Part shown: piece after piece, positions 35,005 through 45,779 of the stretch
Layout of the letters: the number at the start of each line of letters is the position of its first letter
Numbering within the stretch: position 1 is the stretch's first letter
Origin: Saccopteryx bilineata
Lineage: Eukaryota; Chordata; Mammalia; Chiroptera; Emballonuridae
Assembly: GCF_036850765.1 (NCBI RefSeq)
Contig: NC_089490.1
Coordinates: forward strand, 126,694,522-126,758,521
DNA length: 64,000 nucleotides
Direction of reading: 5' to 3'
Notes under the pieces: generated by a model
Seen by the model: only the letters and a program-made list of their open reading frames with translations
Told to the model about the DNA's origin: nothing
The model's database searches: none
Made by a program: the position numbers and the translations under genes

Positions 35005-35400
35005 GTTATAAAGCCGGTGACCGAGGCCAGGCAGGCCCACATTGGATTTGGGCAGATGGTAGAGAAACTGCAGAGCCAGAAAATGCTGGACCATTCCATT
35101 TAATAAAGTCTCACAAGGGCACACAAGCACACAGGCAAGGGAAAACCGCTTCTCAGGCAAAGAAACAGTAAGAACTGCTCCTCACAGTGGCGGGCAGGCA
35201 ATTCGCCATCTGCGATGCCCCGTCTCTCTTGAGCAGAAGCACCCACAGTCTTACATAGGCCACGCACAGGTGCCTCTGCCACGTGCTCATGCACCAATCA
35301 GGCAAAGTGCTTGCAGCCAGTAAACCAGCGAGCAAGCCTGACACAGCTGCCCCACACTTGTCAAGGTTTAATGTTAGCATTAAGCAAACCATTCTATTAG
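35005..35400 (+). mobile_element. Solo LTR fragment (endogenous retrovirus)
   Basis: CCATTTAATAAAGTCTCACA and the preceding GAGAAACTGCAGAGCCAGAA match the LTR at 56401 in the same order, so both belong to one LTR family. No gag, pol or env reading frame is adjacent. Boundaries approximate. Confidence 0.6.
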
Positions 35401-35689
35401 ACATAGTGGAATTCCTATCAAAAAAATCCTAACAGATCATTTTAAGTAATTTTCCCATTCTCAAAATGTCACACTAACACAGATAATCAAAAAAGTGTAA
35501 GAAGCAGCCTGATTCAGAAATCAAAATGCAAGTTTGTAAATCCCATTACAAAAAAATCAAGTCCAAAACAGAAGAAATGGAAATGAATTTAAATGTACAT
35601 AAGTGTATGTATACCTATATATTTACATATGTAGACAACACATATATATTTCTTTTATATAATACTTTTATTAGTATTTTTATTTATAA

Positions 35690-35865
35690 GCATATGTTTC
35701 TACATACATTATCTCATTTAATTCTTCTAAAAATTCTTTGAGGTAAACATTAGTTTTAATATGAGGAAAGAGAAATTCAAAATATTTTACCTCAAGTCTC
35801 AAAGCTAGCCTTTAGGTTTAACCCAAAGCAATCTGTCTCCAAGCCCATCTTCATTATTTAACAAA
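35690..35865 (+). mobile_element. MIR SINE
   Basis: TACATTATCTCATTTAATTC, TTTGAGGTAAACATTAGTTT and a closing TCTGTCTCCAAGCCCATC follow MIR order. Confidence 0.8.
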
Positions 35866-35972
35866 AGACACTCAGTATTTATCAAATTGAAACTTTAAAA
35901 ATGTGTCTAGGTACAGTCACTGAAATTTATTCACCCAACATGGTAGCCTATCTAGCTGTCTCTGATTTCATA

Positions 35973-36574
35973 CAGTGTGTCCATAAAGTCATGGTGCACT
36001 TTTGACCGGTCACAGGAAAGCAACAAAAGACGACAGAAATCTGAAATCTGCACCAAATAAAAGGAAAACCCTCCCACTTTCTGTAGGATGATGTGGCAGC
36101 ATGTGCACATGTGCAGATGATGACGTAACGTAACACCATGTATACAGCAGAGCAGTCCACAGCCATGCCAGTTGAGATGTGGACGGTACAGAGGAAAGTT
36201 CAGTGTGTTCTGTGGCTCGCTAAATTCGAATCCGTGACCAAAGTGCAACGTGAATATCGGCGCATTTATAATGAAGCGCCACCACATAGGAATAACATTA
36301 CTCGGTGGGATAAGCAGTTGAAGGAAACCAGCAGTTTGGTAGAGAAACCCCGTTCTGGTAGGCCATCAGTCAGTGACGAGTCTGTAGAGGCTAATCAGGA
36401 TAGCTACCTAAGGAACCCTAAAAAATCTGTGCATGAGCCCACATCGAACTGAACGGAATAGGTATGAAACTGGGAGAGTTTTCCTTTTATTTGGTGCAGA
36501 TTTCACATTTCTATCATCTTGTGTTGCTTTCCTGTGACCGGTCAAAAGCGCACCATGACTTTAAGGACACACTG
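35973..36574 (+). mobile_element. Tc1/mariner MITE, copy 1
   Basis: A 602-bp element with TA on both sides and about 110-bp inverted termini (CAGTGTGTCCATAAAGTCAT ... GACTTTAAGGACACACTG). Between them is a 5' piece of a transposase frame (36138-36452) with a helix-turn-helix-like region: QRKVQCVLWLAKFESVTKVQ, then the GRP motif in PRSGRPSVSDESVE. The frame stops after PKKSV and the whole catalytic DDE domain is missing. Confidence 0.92.
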
Positions 36575-37194
36575 TACATCAAGACATGCTGAACTTCTCT
36601 AACGAGGGCCCAGAAACGTGTTCAAAAAAGACTATCTGAAAATCGGTAACAACAACCTAATAGAGGTGGCAAGCTACAAACATATGAACAGGGAATTTTA
36701 CTGCCTCAAGTGCTCCCCTTGGAAAGTAATAATTTTTGAATAGCTGGACAATTAAACTGTTAATACAGGTAAATTAACTTTATAGAAATAGGCTTGCCTT
36801 TTTAAACCCATTTTAGCATAACAATAACTCATGGCTAAAATTGTTTTTAAAAAGTATAACACAGGCTATCTTATGCCATTTTGTTTATGTAATAAGATAT
36901 TTAGATGTAATAAGATATTGAAGATATTTGTTATGTAATAAGATATTTTCATTGTCTAGTGACTGAATTAATTACTATTCTCATAGGGGATACCTACAAC
37001 AAAATCAGTGTATTGTGCTAGGTCCTCTATAAGCAGAGATTTATCCCTAAGAACAAAAACAATCACAGAGTTCTAAACATCATTATTGTAGATTTATGCC
37101 CAAGTGAGACTAGCTTTCTATTCACGATTACCACCAGAAAGCACCTACCTCTACAGATCATTTAAGAGTCAATCAATGGACAACAACTTTAGAG

Positions 37195-37325
37195 CAGTGT
37201 TTTACAAACTGTAATTGTGTACACTAGGTTTGCAATCAATTTATTTGGTCCCCATCAGATATTTTTGAATGGAGTGGAATGGAATGGAATGGAATGGAAT
37301 GGAATGGAATGGAACAGAATGGAAT
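37195..37325. repeat. (GGAAT)n expansion inside an old hAT remnant
   Basis: CAGTGTTTTACAAACTG at 37195 is a typical hAT terminus. At 37265-37325 a GGAAT pentamer is repeated about eleven times with few interruptions. Confidence 0.8.
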
Positions 37326-37714
37326 AAAATGGGAAAAGAAAGCAAAGAGAGACACTGCAAGTAGTCTTTCAAGAAACTTGTTTCTGGGGGGTGGGTGTAC
37401 ATGTGTGTATACATATCTGCTGGACTACAATGCAAAATGTGTTTCTCACTGAATGTTGCAATAAAAAGTGTCTGAAAGTCACCATTCTCGAGGACTACAT
37501 GCATACACAAGGTTAGGGTTTAAGGGAGTGGAAATTACAAAAAGAGAGAGAAATCGTGTGGGCAAGGGAAGAGGAAACTGAGATGATCAAGTGAAGTTCT
37601 TTATCAATAACTTTTGAAACTATAAAAATTATCCTTTTAGTAATCGACCAATAAAAATTTTATATAGGCAATTGTAATGGAACAGAAAGATGCCCTTTTA
37701 AAAATATCTTTTTA

Positions 37715-37753
37715 GTCTACGGCCATACCACCCTGAATGCGCCGATCTCGTCT
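37715..37753 (+). pseudogene. 5S rRNA fragment, retrotransposed
   Basis: The 39 bases start GTCTACGGCCATACCACCCT and match the first 40 nt of vertebrate 5S rRNA with one C-to-T change and one missing C; the remaining 80 nt of the 120-nt RNA are absent. A perfect 15-bp duplication AAAAATATCTTTTTA lies at 37700-37714 and 37754-37768. The site TTTTAAAAA fits the L1 endonuclease preference. Not a functional gene: box A, the intermediate element and box C of the internal promoter lie downstream of the retained part. Confidence 0.93.
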
Positions 37754-38361
37754 AAAAATATCTTTTTATTTTCTGCCTTTACTGTGGCATCTATGTCCCA
37801 GATGCTTTTATTAGCTAACTTGTTTGCACGTAATTCTACATTACGCACCTCTTATCTGTTGTAGGAAAGATGATTAGAATCTGCAGAAGGAAACTCATGC
37901 GAAGTTACCTGGGAAACAATAATTAGATACTTATTCTTTCTTCTCTGAAAGGTTTTACAGTCTGCTTTTCTCCTATTAAAATGCGCACACATGAAAAAGG
38001 AACCCACTAAGCCCTGGTTCCCATTTACCTCTGTACACAGTTCCGTGAGGGAGAGGTGGATGGGTGCTGCTGATCTAAGGAGGGAAGCTTTAAGACTACC
38101 AATATCTGGCAAGAATATGCTGGAAAGATGGTTGTCAAATTTTTAGATGACACAGGCTAGGGAGAAATAGCTAACCTGACATGTAAAAATCAAGATTTTC
38201 AATAAAGAAAAAATATCAGCACAATTAAACTTTAAATAAGCTTAACTATAAAATTCTGTATTGTGTTCAGAAAAAAAGCAACTGCTTATGTATGTGATAA
38301 ACGGGAGCATCAGGGCTATTAACAGCTAATATTAAAAAGTGGGGGCAGGGAGCGACTAGAC

Positions 38362-38672
38362 CAGGGGTCGGCTCACGAGACGGATGTGGCTCTTTTGATG
38401 GCTGCATCTGGCTCACAAACAAATCTTTAATAAAAATAATAATAACGTTAAAAATATAAAACATTCTCATGTATTACAATCCATTCATTTCCTACTGTTC
38501 ATGTTCATAGTTGGGGGTGGCTGGAGCCAATCACAGCTGTCCTCCAAGACAACACCAAATTTTTATTGGATAATGCATAACGTACACGGGTCATTGTATG
38601 GCTCTCACAGAATTACATTTTAAGATATGTGGCGTTCATGGCTCTCTCAGCCAAAAAGTTTCCCAACCCCTG
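38362..38672. mobile_element. hAT MITE, same family as 8698
   Basis: CAGGGGTCGG on the left with about 13 bp lost just inside the terminus, and TTTCCCAACCCCTG on the right. Perfect 8-bp target duplication GACTAGAC (38354-38361, 38673-38680). Confidence 0.93.
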
Positions 38673-38734
38673 GACTAGACCTTAGTATAATTAAAGTGAC
38701 TAGACATCCCTGTGTGCCTAGGACAATTTTTTTA

Positions 38735-39068
38735 ATCTCTTTTTTTTTTTTCAGTGAGAGGAAGGGAGATAGTGAGATAGACTCCCACCTGCACCCTGAC
38801 CAGGATCCACCCAGAAACCCCATCTAGGCCAATGCCTGAGTACCAAGCTATTTTTAGTGCCTGGATTGATGCTGCACCAACGGTTTCCCTGTGGGAAGGA
38901 GAGAGAGAGAGAAAGAGAGACAGAGAGAGAGGGAGGGAGGGAGAAAGAGAGAGAAAGGAGAGAGGGAGAAGCAGATGGTCACTTCTCCTGTGTGCCCTGA
39001 TCAGAAATCAAACCTGGGACTTCCACATGCCGGGCTGACGCTCTAACCACTGAGCCACCAGCCAGGCC
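38735..39068 (-). mobile_element. Old Rhin-type SINE, antisense
   Basis: The head lies at the right (GGCCTGGCTGGTGGCTCAGT in reverse) and the tail at the left (poly-T near 38740). The GA-rich stretch at 38898-38970 has grown to about 70 bp. Confidence 0.85.
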
Positions 39069-39104
39069 AAAAAGTTTTATTTATGCCTATTACCTGAGCC
39101 TATT

Positions 39105-39262
39105 ATTGTGTCCTCTTTCACTCACAAAAGTGTCCTGTTTTGGATGATAAAGTATATGATCACCCCAATTATAACAAATAAACAGTGATGGGGGAGCTGA
39201 AAAACCGATGCAGTCATTTTAGCCTGATTAAGAATGGAGTTTTGACCAGAGGAAGTAAGAAC
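39105..39262 (+). repeat. Inverted repeat, arm 1 (partner 42087-42242)
   Basis: ATTGTGTCCTCTTTCACTCA to TTTTGACCAGAGGAAG is the reverse complement of the partner arm, with about six differences in 150 bp. The sequence looks like part of an interspersed repeat (GGGGTGATCATAT... in reverse), but the family is not identified. Confidence 0.9.
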
Positions 39263-39441
39263 AAATCCAGATTACTGGACTCAGTTATGCACATCCAGAA
39301 TATTAGGCTCAATGATAGGTGGCACATTTAAAATGGCCTGTATTCTAACAAAGTTAGGCAAATGAGAAAGCACTTGATATACAGAAATCAACAACAATGG
39401 GAACTGTGAAACACTGCCAAACAGAGAAAACAGAGTAAGTA

Positions 39442-40037
39442 CAGTGTGTCCGTAAAGTCATGGTGCACTTTTGAACGGTCACAGGAAAGCAACAAAAGAC
39501 GACAGAAATCTGAAATCTGCACCAAATAAAAGGAAAACTCTCCCAGTTTCTGTAGGTTAATGTGGCAGCCTGTGCGCAGGCGCAGATGATGACGTAACAC
39601 CGTGTATACAGCAGAGCAGCCCACAGCCATGCCAGTCGAGATGTGGATGGTACAGAGGAAAGTTCAGTGTTCTGTGGCTCGCTAAATTCGAATCCGTGAC
39701 CAAAGTGCAACGTGAATATCGGCGCGTTTATAATAAAGCGCCACCACATAGGAATAACATTACTCGGTGGGATAAGCAGTTGAAGGAAACCGGCAGTTTG
39801 GTGGAGAAACCCCGTTCTGGTAGGTCATCAGTCAGTGACGAGTCTGTAGAGGCTATACAGGATAGCTACCTAAGAAGCCCTAAAAAAATCTGTGTGTGAG
39901 CCCACATCGAACTGCATTGAATAGGTATGAAACTGGGAGAGTTTTCCTTTTATTTGGTGCAGATTTTACATTTCTATCGTCTTTTGTTGCTTTCCTGTGA
40001 CCAGTCAAAAGTGCACCATGACTTTACGGACACACTG
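39442..40037 (+). mobile_element. Tc1/mariner MITE, copy 2
   Basis: A 596-bp element with TA on both sides, the same termini and the same internal deletion as copy 1. In this copy the transposase remnant is shifted relative to its start (a 2-bp difference near 39670), so only 39696-39899 stays open in the transposase frame. GRSSVSDESVE replaces GRPSVSDESVE. Confidence 0.92.
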
Positions 40038-40086
40038 TATATCCACTCAAACCAGCTGGAGATCTACATGTAAAAGAGGGAAGAGT

Positions 40087-40491
40087 GGCCCTGGCCGGTT
40101 GGCTCAGTGGTAGAGCGTTGGCCTGGCGTGCAGAAGTCCCGGGTTTGATTCCCGACCAGGGCACACAGGAGAAGCGCCCATCTGCTTCTCCACCCCTCCC
40201 CCCTCTTTCCTTTCTGTCTCTCTCTTCCCCTCCCGCAGCGAGGCTCCATTGGAGCAGAGATGGCCCGGGCGCTGGGGATGGCTCCTTGGCCTCTGCCCCA
40301 GGCACTAGAGTGGCTCTGGTCGCAACAGAGCGACGCCCCAGAGGGGCAGAGCATCACCCCCTGGTGGGCAGAGCGTCGCCCCCTGATGGGCTTGCCAGGT
40401 GGATCCCAGTCGGGCATATGCGGGAGTCTGTCTGACTGTCTCTCTCCATTTCCAGCTTCAGAAAAATACAAAAAAAAATAAAAATAAATAA
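40087..40491 (+). mobile_element. Rhin-type SINE
   Basis: Full-length copy with the doubled GGTGGGCAGAGC module. The target duplication TAAAAGAGGGAAG is at 40071-40083 and 40492-40504. It inserted about 30 bp from the right end of the mariner MITE at 39442. Confidence 0.93.
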
Positions 40492-40937
40492 ATAAAAGAG
40501 GGAAGAAAAAATTTTTTTCTATGTTCATCCAGAATCAAGGCAAAATTTTGTTCAATGTAAGGAAAACCTTACCAGCAATTGGAGAAATCCAAAAAATATA
40601 AATCAGCCACAGGCAAGTGTTCAGGCAGGGCGGATGAGAAGTGCTGCAGAAGGGGTCTTGCGTTGGGAAGCAGGTCCCTTCCTAACACCACATTCTGCTT
40701 TACAGTGGGAACCACAGTACAGGTGGTCGCCGCGGAGGGGAGGAGTCCGCATCTGTGTTTACTGATGAAAAGCTCAGCCCATCACCTGCCTCTGCTGTAT
40801 TTGCACATGTGATTTGGTTTGGGTCTCACTATTAAAGAGATCGGCAAACTGCATCCCTAGCTAGACCCTGAAAAGGTCTTCTACTACAAAATAACTGCTG
40901 GTACTACGTTCAAATGCTCAGTTAAAGCACTCCATAA

Positions 40938-41305
40938 GCCCTGGTCAGTTTGCTCAGTGGTAGAGCGTCGGCCTGGCATCCAGGAGTCCTGGGTTCAATT
41001 CCCAGCTAGGGCACACAGGAGAAGTGCCCATCTGCTTCTCCACCCCTCCCCCTCTCCTTCCTCTCTGTCTCTCCTCCCCTTCTGCAGCCAAAGCTCCATT
41101 GGAGCAAAGTTGGCCCGGGCACTGAGGATGGCTCTGTGGCCTCTGCCTCAGGCGCTAGAATGGCTCTGGTTGCAACAGAGTGACGCCCCAGATGGGCAGA
41201 GCATTGCCCCCTGGTGGGTGTGCCGGATGGATCCCAGTTGGGCGCATGCGGGAGTCTGTATGCCTCCCCGTTTCCAACTTCAGAAAAATACAAAAAAAAA
41301 AAAAA
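40938..41305 (+). mobile_element. Rhin-type SINE
   Basis: Full-length single-module copy with target duplication CACTCCATAA on both sides and a poly-A tail. Confidence 0.94.
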
Positions 41306-41519
41306 CACTCCATAAATATTCGTTATTATTACTTCCAACTTTACATTCCAGATGAACACATACAGTTGTGTTTATATCTCAGAGAGTATTTTGATTTGGT
41401 AAGATACTTTCAGATTAAAAGAAAATGAACAGAAAATCAAAGGTAAAAGAAATGATAAACAAGAAACATCTCCCCCCCACTAGACATAGAGACACACATT
41501 CACACACAGACACACTAAC

Positions 41520-41715
41520 AGCAGCTAAAGCTGAATGGTCGGAGCACCATGATAAGAATTTCACATGAATTCTTCAATTTTCCTAGAAAACTATGAGACA
41601 GATACTATTACTATTCCCATTTTATGGATGGTGAAGCTAGAGCTTGAAGTTTAGGTTCTGCACAGGGTCAGCGTTACCAAGTGGCAGAGCTAGGATTCAA
41701 ACCCAACCAACTTCA
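41520..41715 (+). mobile_element. MIR SINE
   Basis: ATGAGACAGATACTATTACT, CATTTTATGGATGGTGAAGC and GTGGCAGAGCTAGGATTCAA are in MIR order. Confidence 0.85.
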
Positions 41716-41985
41716 AAAGTCTGTACTGTGAGGCTGTAAAGACAGAAGGACGCACACAACCCAGCTACTCTGTAGTCTGAAAGGCAGAGCAGTGATGTAT
41801 TGGATAACTGCGAATTGGGAGGAAAAGTAGGACTCCCAGAAAGCAGGCTGGACATGGAAAGCAGGGAACTGAGACATAAGATAACAGGAACTGATGACGA
41901 CCACAGGACCTGGAAAATAGGACACAGTTGTGACATTTTCTTCTCCCTAAATATTTTGTCTTCTTCCTAATTTATTCTTTTTTTT

Positions 41986-42098
41986 CCTCCATAACTTTAA
42001 ATTTGTTTGATGTTCTCTTCCTCATAACTTTAAATTTGTTTGATGTTCTCTTCCTCCATTCCTCCATAACTTTAAATTTGTTTGATGTTCTCTTCCTC
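41986..42098. repeat. Tandem repeat, three units of about 36 bp
   Basis: CATAACTTTAAATTTGTTTG followed by ATGTTCTCTTCCTC occurs three times with almost no divergence. The last unit overlaps the inner end of the inverted-repeat arm at 42087. Confidence 0.93.
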
Positions 42099-42242
42099 TG
42101 GTCAAAACTCCATTCTTAATCAGGCTAAAATGGCTGCATCGGTTTTTCAGCTCCCCCATCGCTGTTTATTTGTTATAACTGGGGTGATCATATGCTTCAT
42201 CGTCCAAAACAGGACACTTTTGTGAGTGAAAGAGGACACAAT
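42087..42242 (-). repeat. Inverted repeat, arm 2 (partner 39105-39262)
   Basis: Reverse complement of the arm at 39105. It retains CpG at two places where the other arm has TpG. The arms are 2.8 kb apart with a mariner MITE and two SINEs between them. Confidence 0.9.
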
Positions 42243-42489
42243 GTTCAGGTCTCACTCTTTTTTCTTTTATTTCCTTCTTTCTGTTTTCCTAATCATTTTC
42301 TTCCTTTTAACTTCTCTTAGTTCACTCTTTCTCCAGTATTTACTTTATCTCTTTTCCGAATCTTTTTTCCTTTCTTACCCATATAAAACTGTGCTTAAAA
42401 TGTATTATTATTTTCTTTGGATAGGTTCTATCTTTTTTATTTCAAATAAAAATATAGATGATTAGGACATTTCCTTATCAAAACTCCAC

Positions 42490-43790
42490 TTAAAATTAAG
42501 TTGCAAAAGCAAAACATATCTAACAGAAGACATAAATCCGGAATATTAAAAGTACTCTCACAAAGCAATTAAATAATACACGCAACCCAAAAAAAAGATA
42601 TGAACAGACACATCACAAAGAAAACACATGGAAGGCCAACAAGCACATGAAATGATACTCAACATTATTGGTCATTAGGGAAATGTAAATTAAGAACATA
42701 ATTACATCCTCTACCCACCCACCAGAAAGGCAGTAATTAGGAAGAATAACAGTATCACATGTTGGTGAGCTGTGCAGCAACTGGAACTTTCATATATGGT
42801 ACATACATACATTTAGACATTCATTCATTGTATAAATGCAAAGTGGTTCAGCTACTTTAAAATGTTTTGGTAATTTCTGAAAAGTTAAACATATACTTAA
42901 TATATAATCCAGCAATTCCATCCCAAGGTGTCTACTCAAGAGAATGAAAACATATGTCCACACAAAGCCTGTATGCAGAAGTGCCTATCAGCATTATTTG
43001 TAACAGTCAAAAAGGTGAAGGGAGAGGAGGAAACCCCAACTCCAAATGTGCTAGTATGTCTGAACAATAGAATACTGCATGGATGAATCTCAAAAACACC
43101 ATACTAAGTGAAAGAAGCCAGACACAAAAAACTATATATTATGTGATGTCATTTACACAAAATTCTGTAAAAGATAAAACTATATCATCCAAAAGAAAAT
43201 CAGGGGTTGCCTGGAAGTGAGGTGGGAACAAGAATTGACAGCAAGTCTGACTAGGCAGTGGTGCAGTGGATAGAGTGTTAGACTGGGACACAGAGGACCC
43301 AGGTTCAAAACCCCAAAGTCATCCACTTGAGCATACTCATCCAGCTTGAGCATGAACTCACCAGCTTGAGCGCAGGGTCACTGGCTTGAGTGTCGGATCA
43401 TAAACATGACCCCATGGTCGCTGGCTTGAAGTCCAAGGTTGCTGGCTTGAGCAAGGGGTCACTCACTCTGCTGTAGCCCCCAGGTCAAGGCACATATGAG
43501 AAAGCAATCAATGAACTAAGGTGCCGTAAGGAAGAACTGATGCTTCTCATCTCTCTCCTTTCCTATCTCTCTGGCCCTATCTGTCTGTCCCTCTCTCTGT
43601 CTCTCTCTCCACCCACCCCCCAAATGAATTGACAGCAAAGGGGCAAGAAGAAACTTTTTTGAGTAATGGAAGTATGATGTGGTATTGCACAACTGTATAC
43701 ACTTACCAACACTCACTGAACTCAGCACTTAAGGTGAGTGAATGCTGTTGTATGTAAATCATTATACAATAAAACTAAAAATGTATTACT
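42490..43790 (+). mobile_element. Old L1 3' end interrupted by a SINE
   Basis: Antique L1 ORF2 end: ACACATGGAAGGCCAACAAG, GATACTCAACATTATTGGTC, CCAGCAATTCCATCCCAAGG, and AGTGAAAGAAGCCAGACAC, with 3' UTR continuing at 43639-43790 after the SINE at 43245-43625. Many stops; no coding capacity. Confidence 0.85.
43245..43625 (+). mobile_element. tRNA-derived SINE, GCCTGACCAGG family, long-module form
   Basis: Inserted in the old L1 with a perfect 13-bp duplication GAATTGACAGCAA (43232-43244, 43626-43638). The middle has about six CTTGAGC modules. The tail is short. Confidence 0.93.
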
Positions 43791-44577
43791 ATATTTGTAT
43801 ATGGCCCTCAATTGCTTACTTCTTTATGAATCAGTGGTTTCCCATATATATTCTTAAATAAAAGAACTCTAGAGGAGGGAAATAATTTTCACTTTGTATT
43901 ATTTTTTATTACTTTTGTAAAACTATTAAACCAATGGATTTTTAAACAAAAAAAAATTCATTTATCCAAGAAAAGGATCTAATTTCTTGTGTACTGTTTA
44001 ATTGTCTATTTCATTTAGTCCACACATGTTCTTTCTGTGGAACTTGGTGACTGAGTAGCACCCAATTATTCACCCATTAAGAAAATGTGCGACAGGGAAC
44101 TCAACAGGGTGGAGGAGGGCAGGGCTCCTGGTGAGGGAGGAGACTTGTGAGGGCGTGAACATCCCACTCGCAGACCAGCTGTCCCCGCAGCACAGGCGAG
44201 GCCTCTGAGCCTGGGAGGGTTCCGGCTCAACTGCCATGTATTCCCTTTTATCTCCAGTAAGACAGCTTAACAGGAACAATGAAGGATAAAATCAGAAAAG
44301 TTCTCAAATGCTAGCAGAACTAAAAAGAATGAGGAGCCCACAATTACAATGACTTTTTCAAATGCTGGACGTGCTAGTTATGCTCACCTCTTCTGCCAGC
44401 TAGGTCAGGATCTCTGCATTACCCAGTTTCATGTCCGTGCCTACACAGTAGTTCATGTGTCTACATCAGTTGAGAGTGACGGCTTGGATTAGAAGATATT
44501 AAAGAATCAGAGGAAGACTGAAGAGTATTAGGGTTCTTTTAAGCATTACAAAAGAGAGAAGCTTCTTGCCTGACCAG

Positions 44578-44906
44578 GTGGTGGCACAGTGGACAGAGCG
44601 TCAGACTGAGAGGCAGAGAACCCAGGATCAAAATCTCAAGGTCGCTGGCTTGAGCGCAGGCTCACCAGCTTGAGCGCAGAGTTGCTGGCTTGAGCGTGGG
44701 ATCATAGACACGACCCCATGGTCACTGGCATGAGACCAAAGTCACTTGGCTTGAGCAAGGGGTCACTTAGTCTGCTGTAGCCCCCAGGTTGAGGCACATA
44801 TGAGAAAATAATCAATGAACAACTAAGGTGCTACAAGAAAGAATTGATGCTTCTCATCTCTCTCCCCTCCTGTCTGTCTGTTTCTATCTGCCTCTCTGTC
44901 TCTGTC

Positions 44907-44942
<36 letters not shown>
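44578..44942 (+). mobile_element. tRNA-derived SINE, GCCTGACCAGG family, long-module form
   Basis: Head GCCTGACCAGGTGGTGGCAC, then five to six GCTTGAGC modules. It ends in a (GA)n run at 44909-44942 instead of an A tail. Confidence 0.9.
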
Positions 44943-44945
<3 letters not shown>

Positions 44946-45000
44946 TTCTTAATCTGGAAACCATACAGGTCCACAATTTTCCCAAAAAATGTTAGAAAAA

Positions 45001-45032
45001 TTGTGTGTGTGTGCGTGTGTGTGTGTGTGTTT
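45001..45032. repeat. (GT)n microsatellite
   Basis: A short GT run with one GC interruption. Confidence 0.85.
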
Positions 45033-45272
45033 GCAGGTGCATTTTCTATCAGTTGGCCTAGAACTTTTATTAGATTCTGAGATACCTTTCAAAAACCCGT
45101 AGAACACTAGTATAAAGGAGTGTACCATTATAATTATCCGAGGCTCTCAAGCTGGTAACTATACAAACCCAGTGAGTTGTAGGCAGCCTGAGCTAAATTT
45201 GCCTTGGTTAATCAATGGAAGAAAAAGTACATAAGGAAGGAGAAATTGTTATAAGATGCATTAAAAGAAACA

Positions 45273-45629
45273 GGCCCTACATGGTTGGCTCAGTGGTAGA
45301 GCATCGGCCCGGTGTGTGGAAGTTCCGGGTTCGATTCCCGGCCAGGGCATACAGGAGAAGTGCCCATTTGCTTCTCCACCCCCTCCTGCTCTCCCTTCTC
45401 TCCATCTCTCTCTTCCCCTCCAGCAGCCAAGGCTCCATTGGAGCAAGTCGTCCCGGGCACTGAGGATGGCTCCATGGCCTCAGCCTTAGGCACTAGAATG
45501 GCTCCGGTTGCAAATAAGCTACACCCTGGATGGGCAGAGCATAGCCCCCTGGTGGGCATGCTGGGTGGATCCTAGTCAGGCACATGAGGGATCCTATCTA
45601 CCTCCCCACTTCTCACTTCAGAAAAAGAA
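45273..45629 (+). mobile_element. Rhin-type SINE
   Basis: Somewhat diverged head GGCCCTACATGGTTGGCTCA with intact box B GGTTCGATTCC. AAAAGAAACAG flanks both sides. Confidence 0.92.
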
Positions 45630-45779
45630 AAAAGAAACAGACCAGTCAATCTGAACTGTATGCCCAGGCAGGGAAGAACTCTGAGAGCAGGTCTGCAGGG
45701 AGCCCAGGGAGTGCCCAACAACAACATGAACAAACATGTTTGCATGACATGACATGGAAAGACAGATGAAGGAAAAGAA

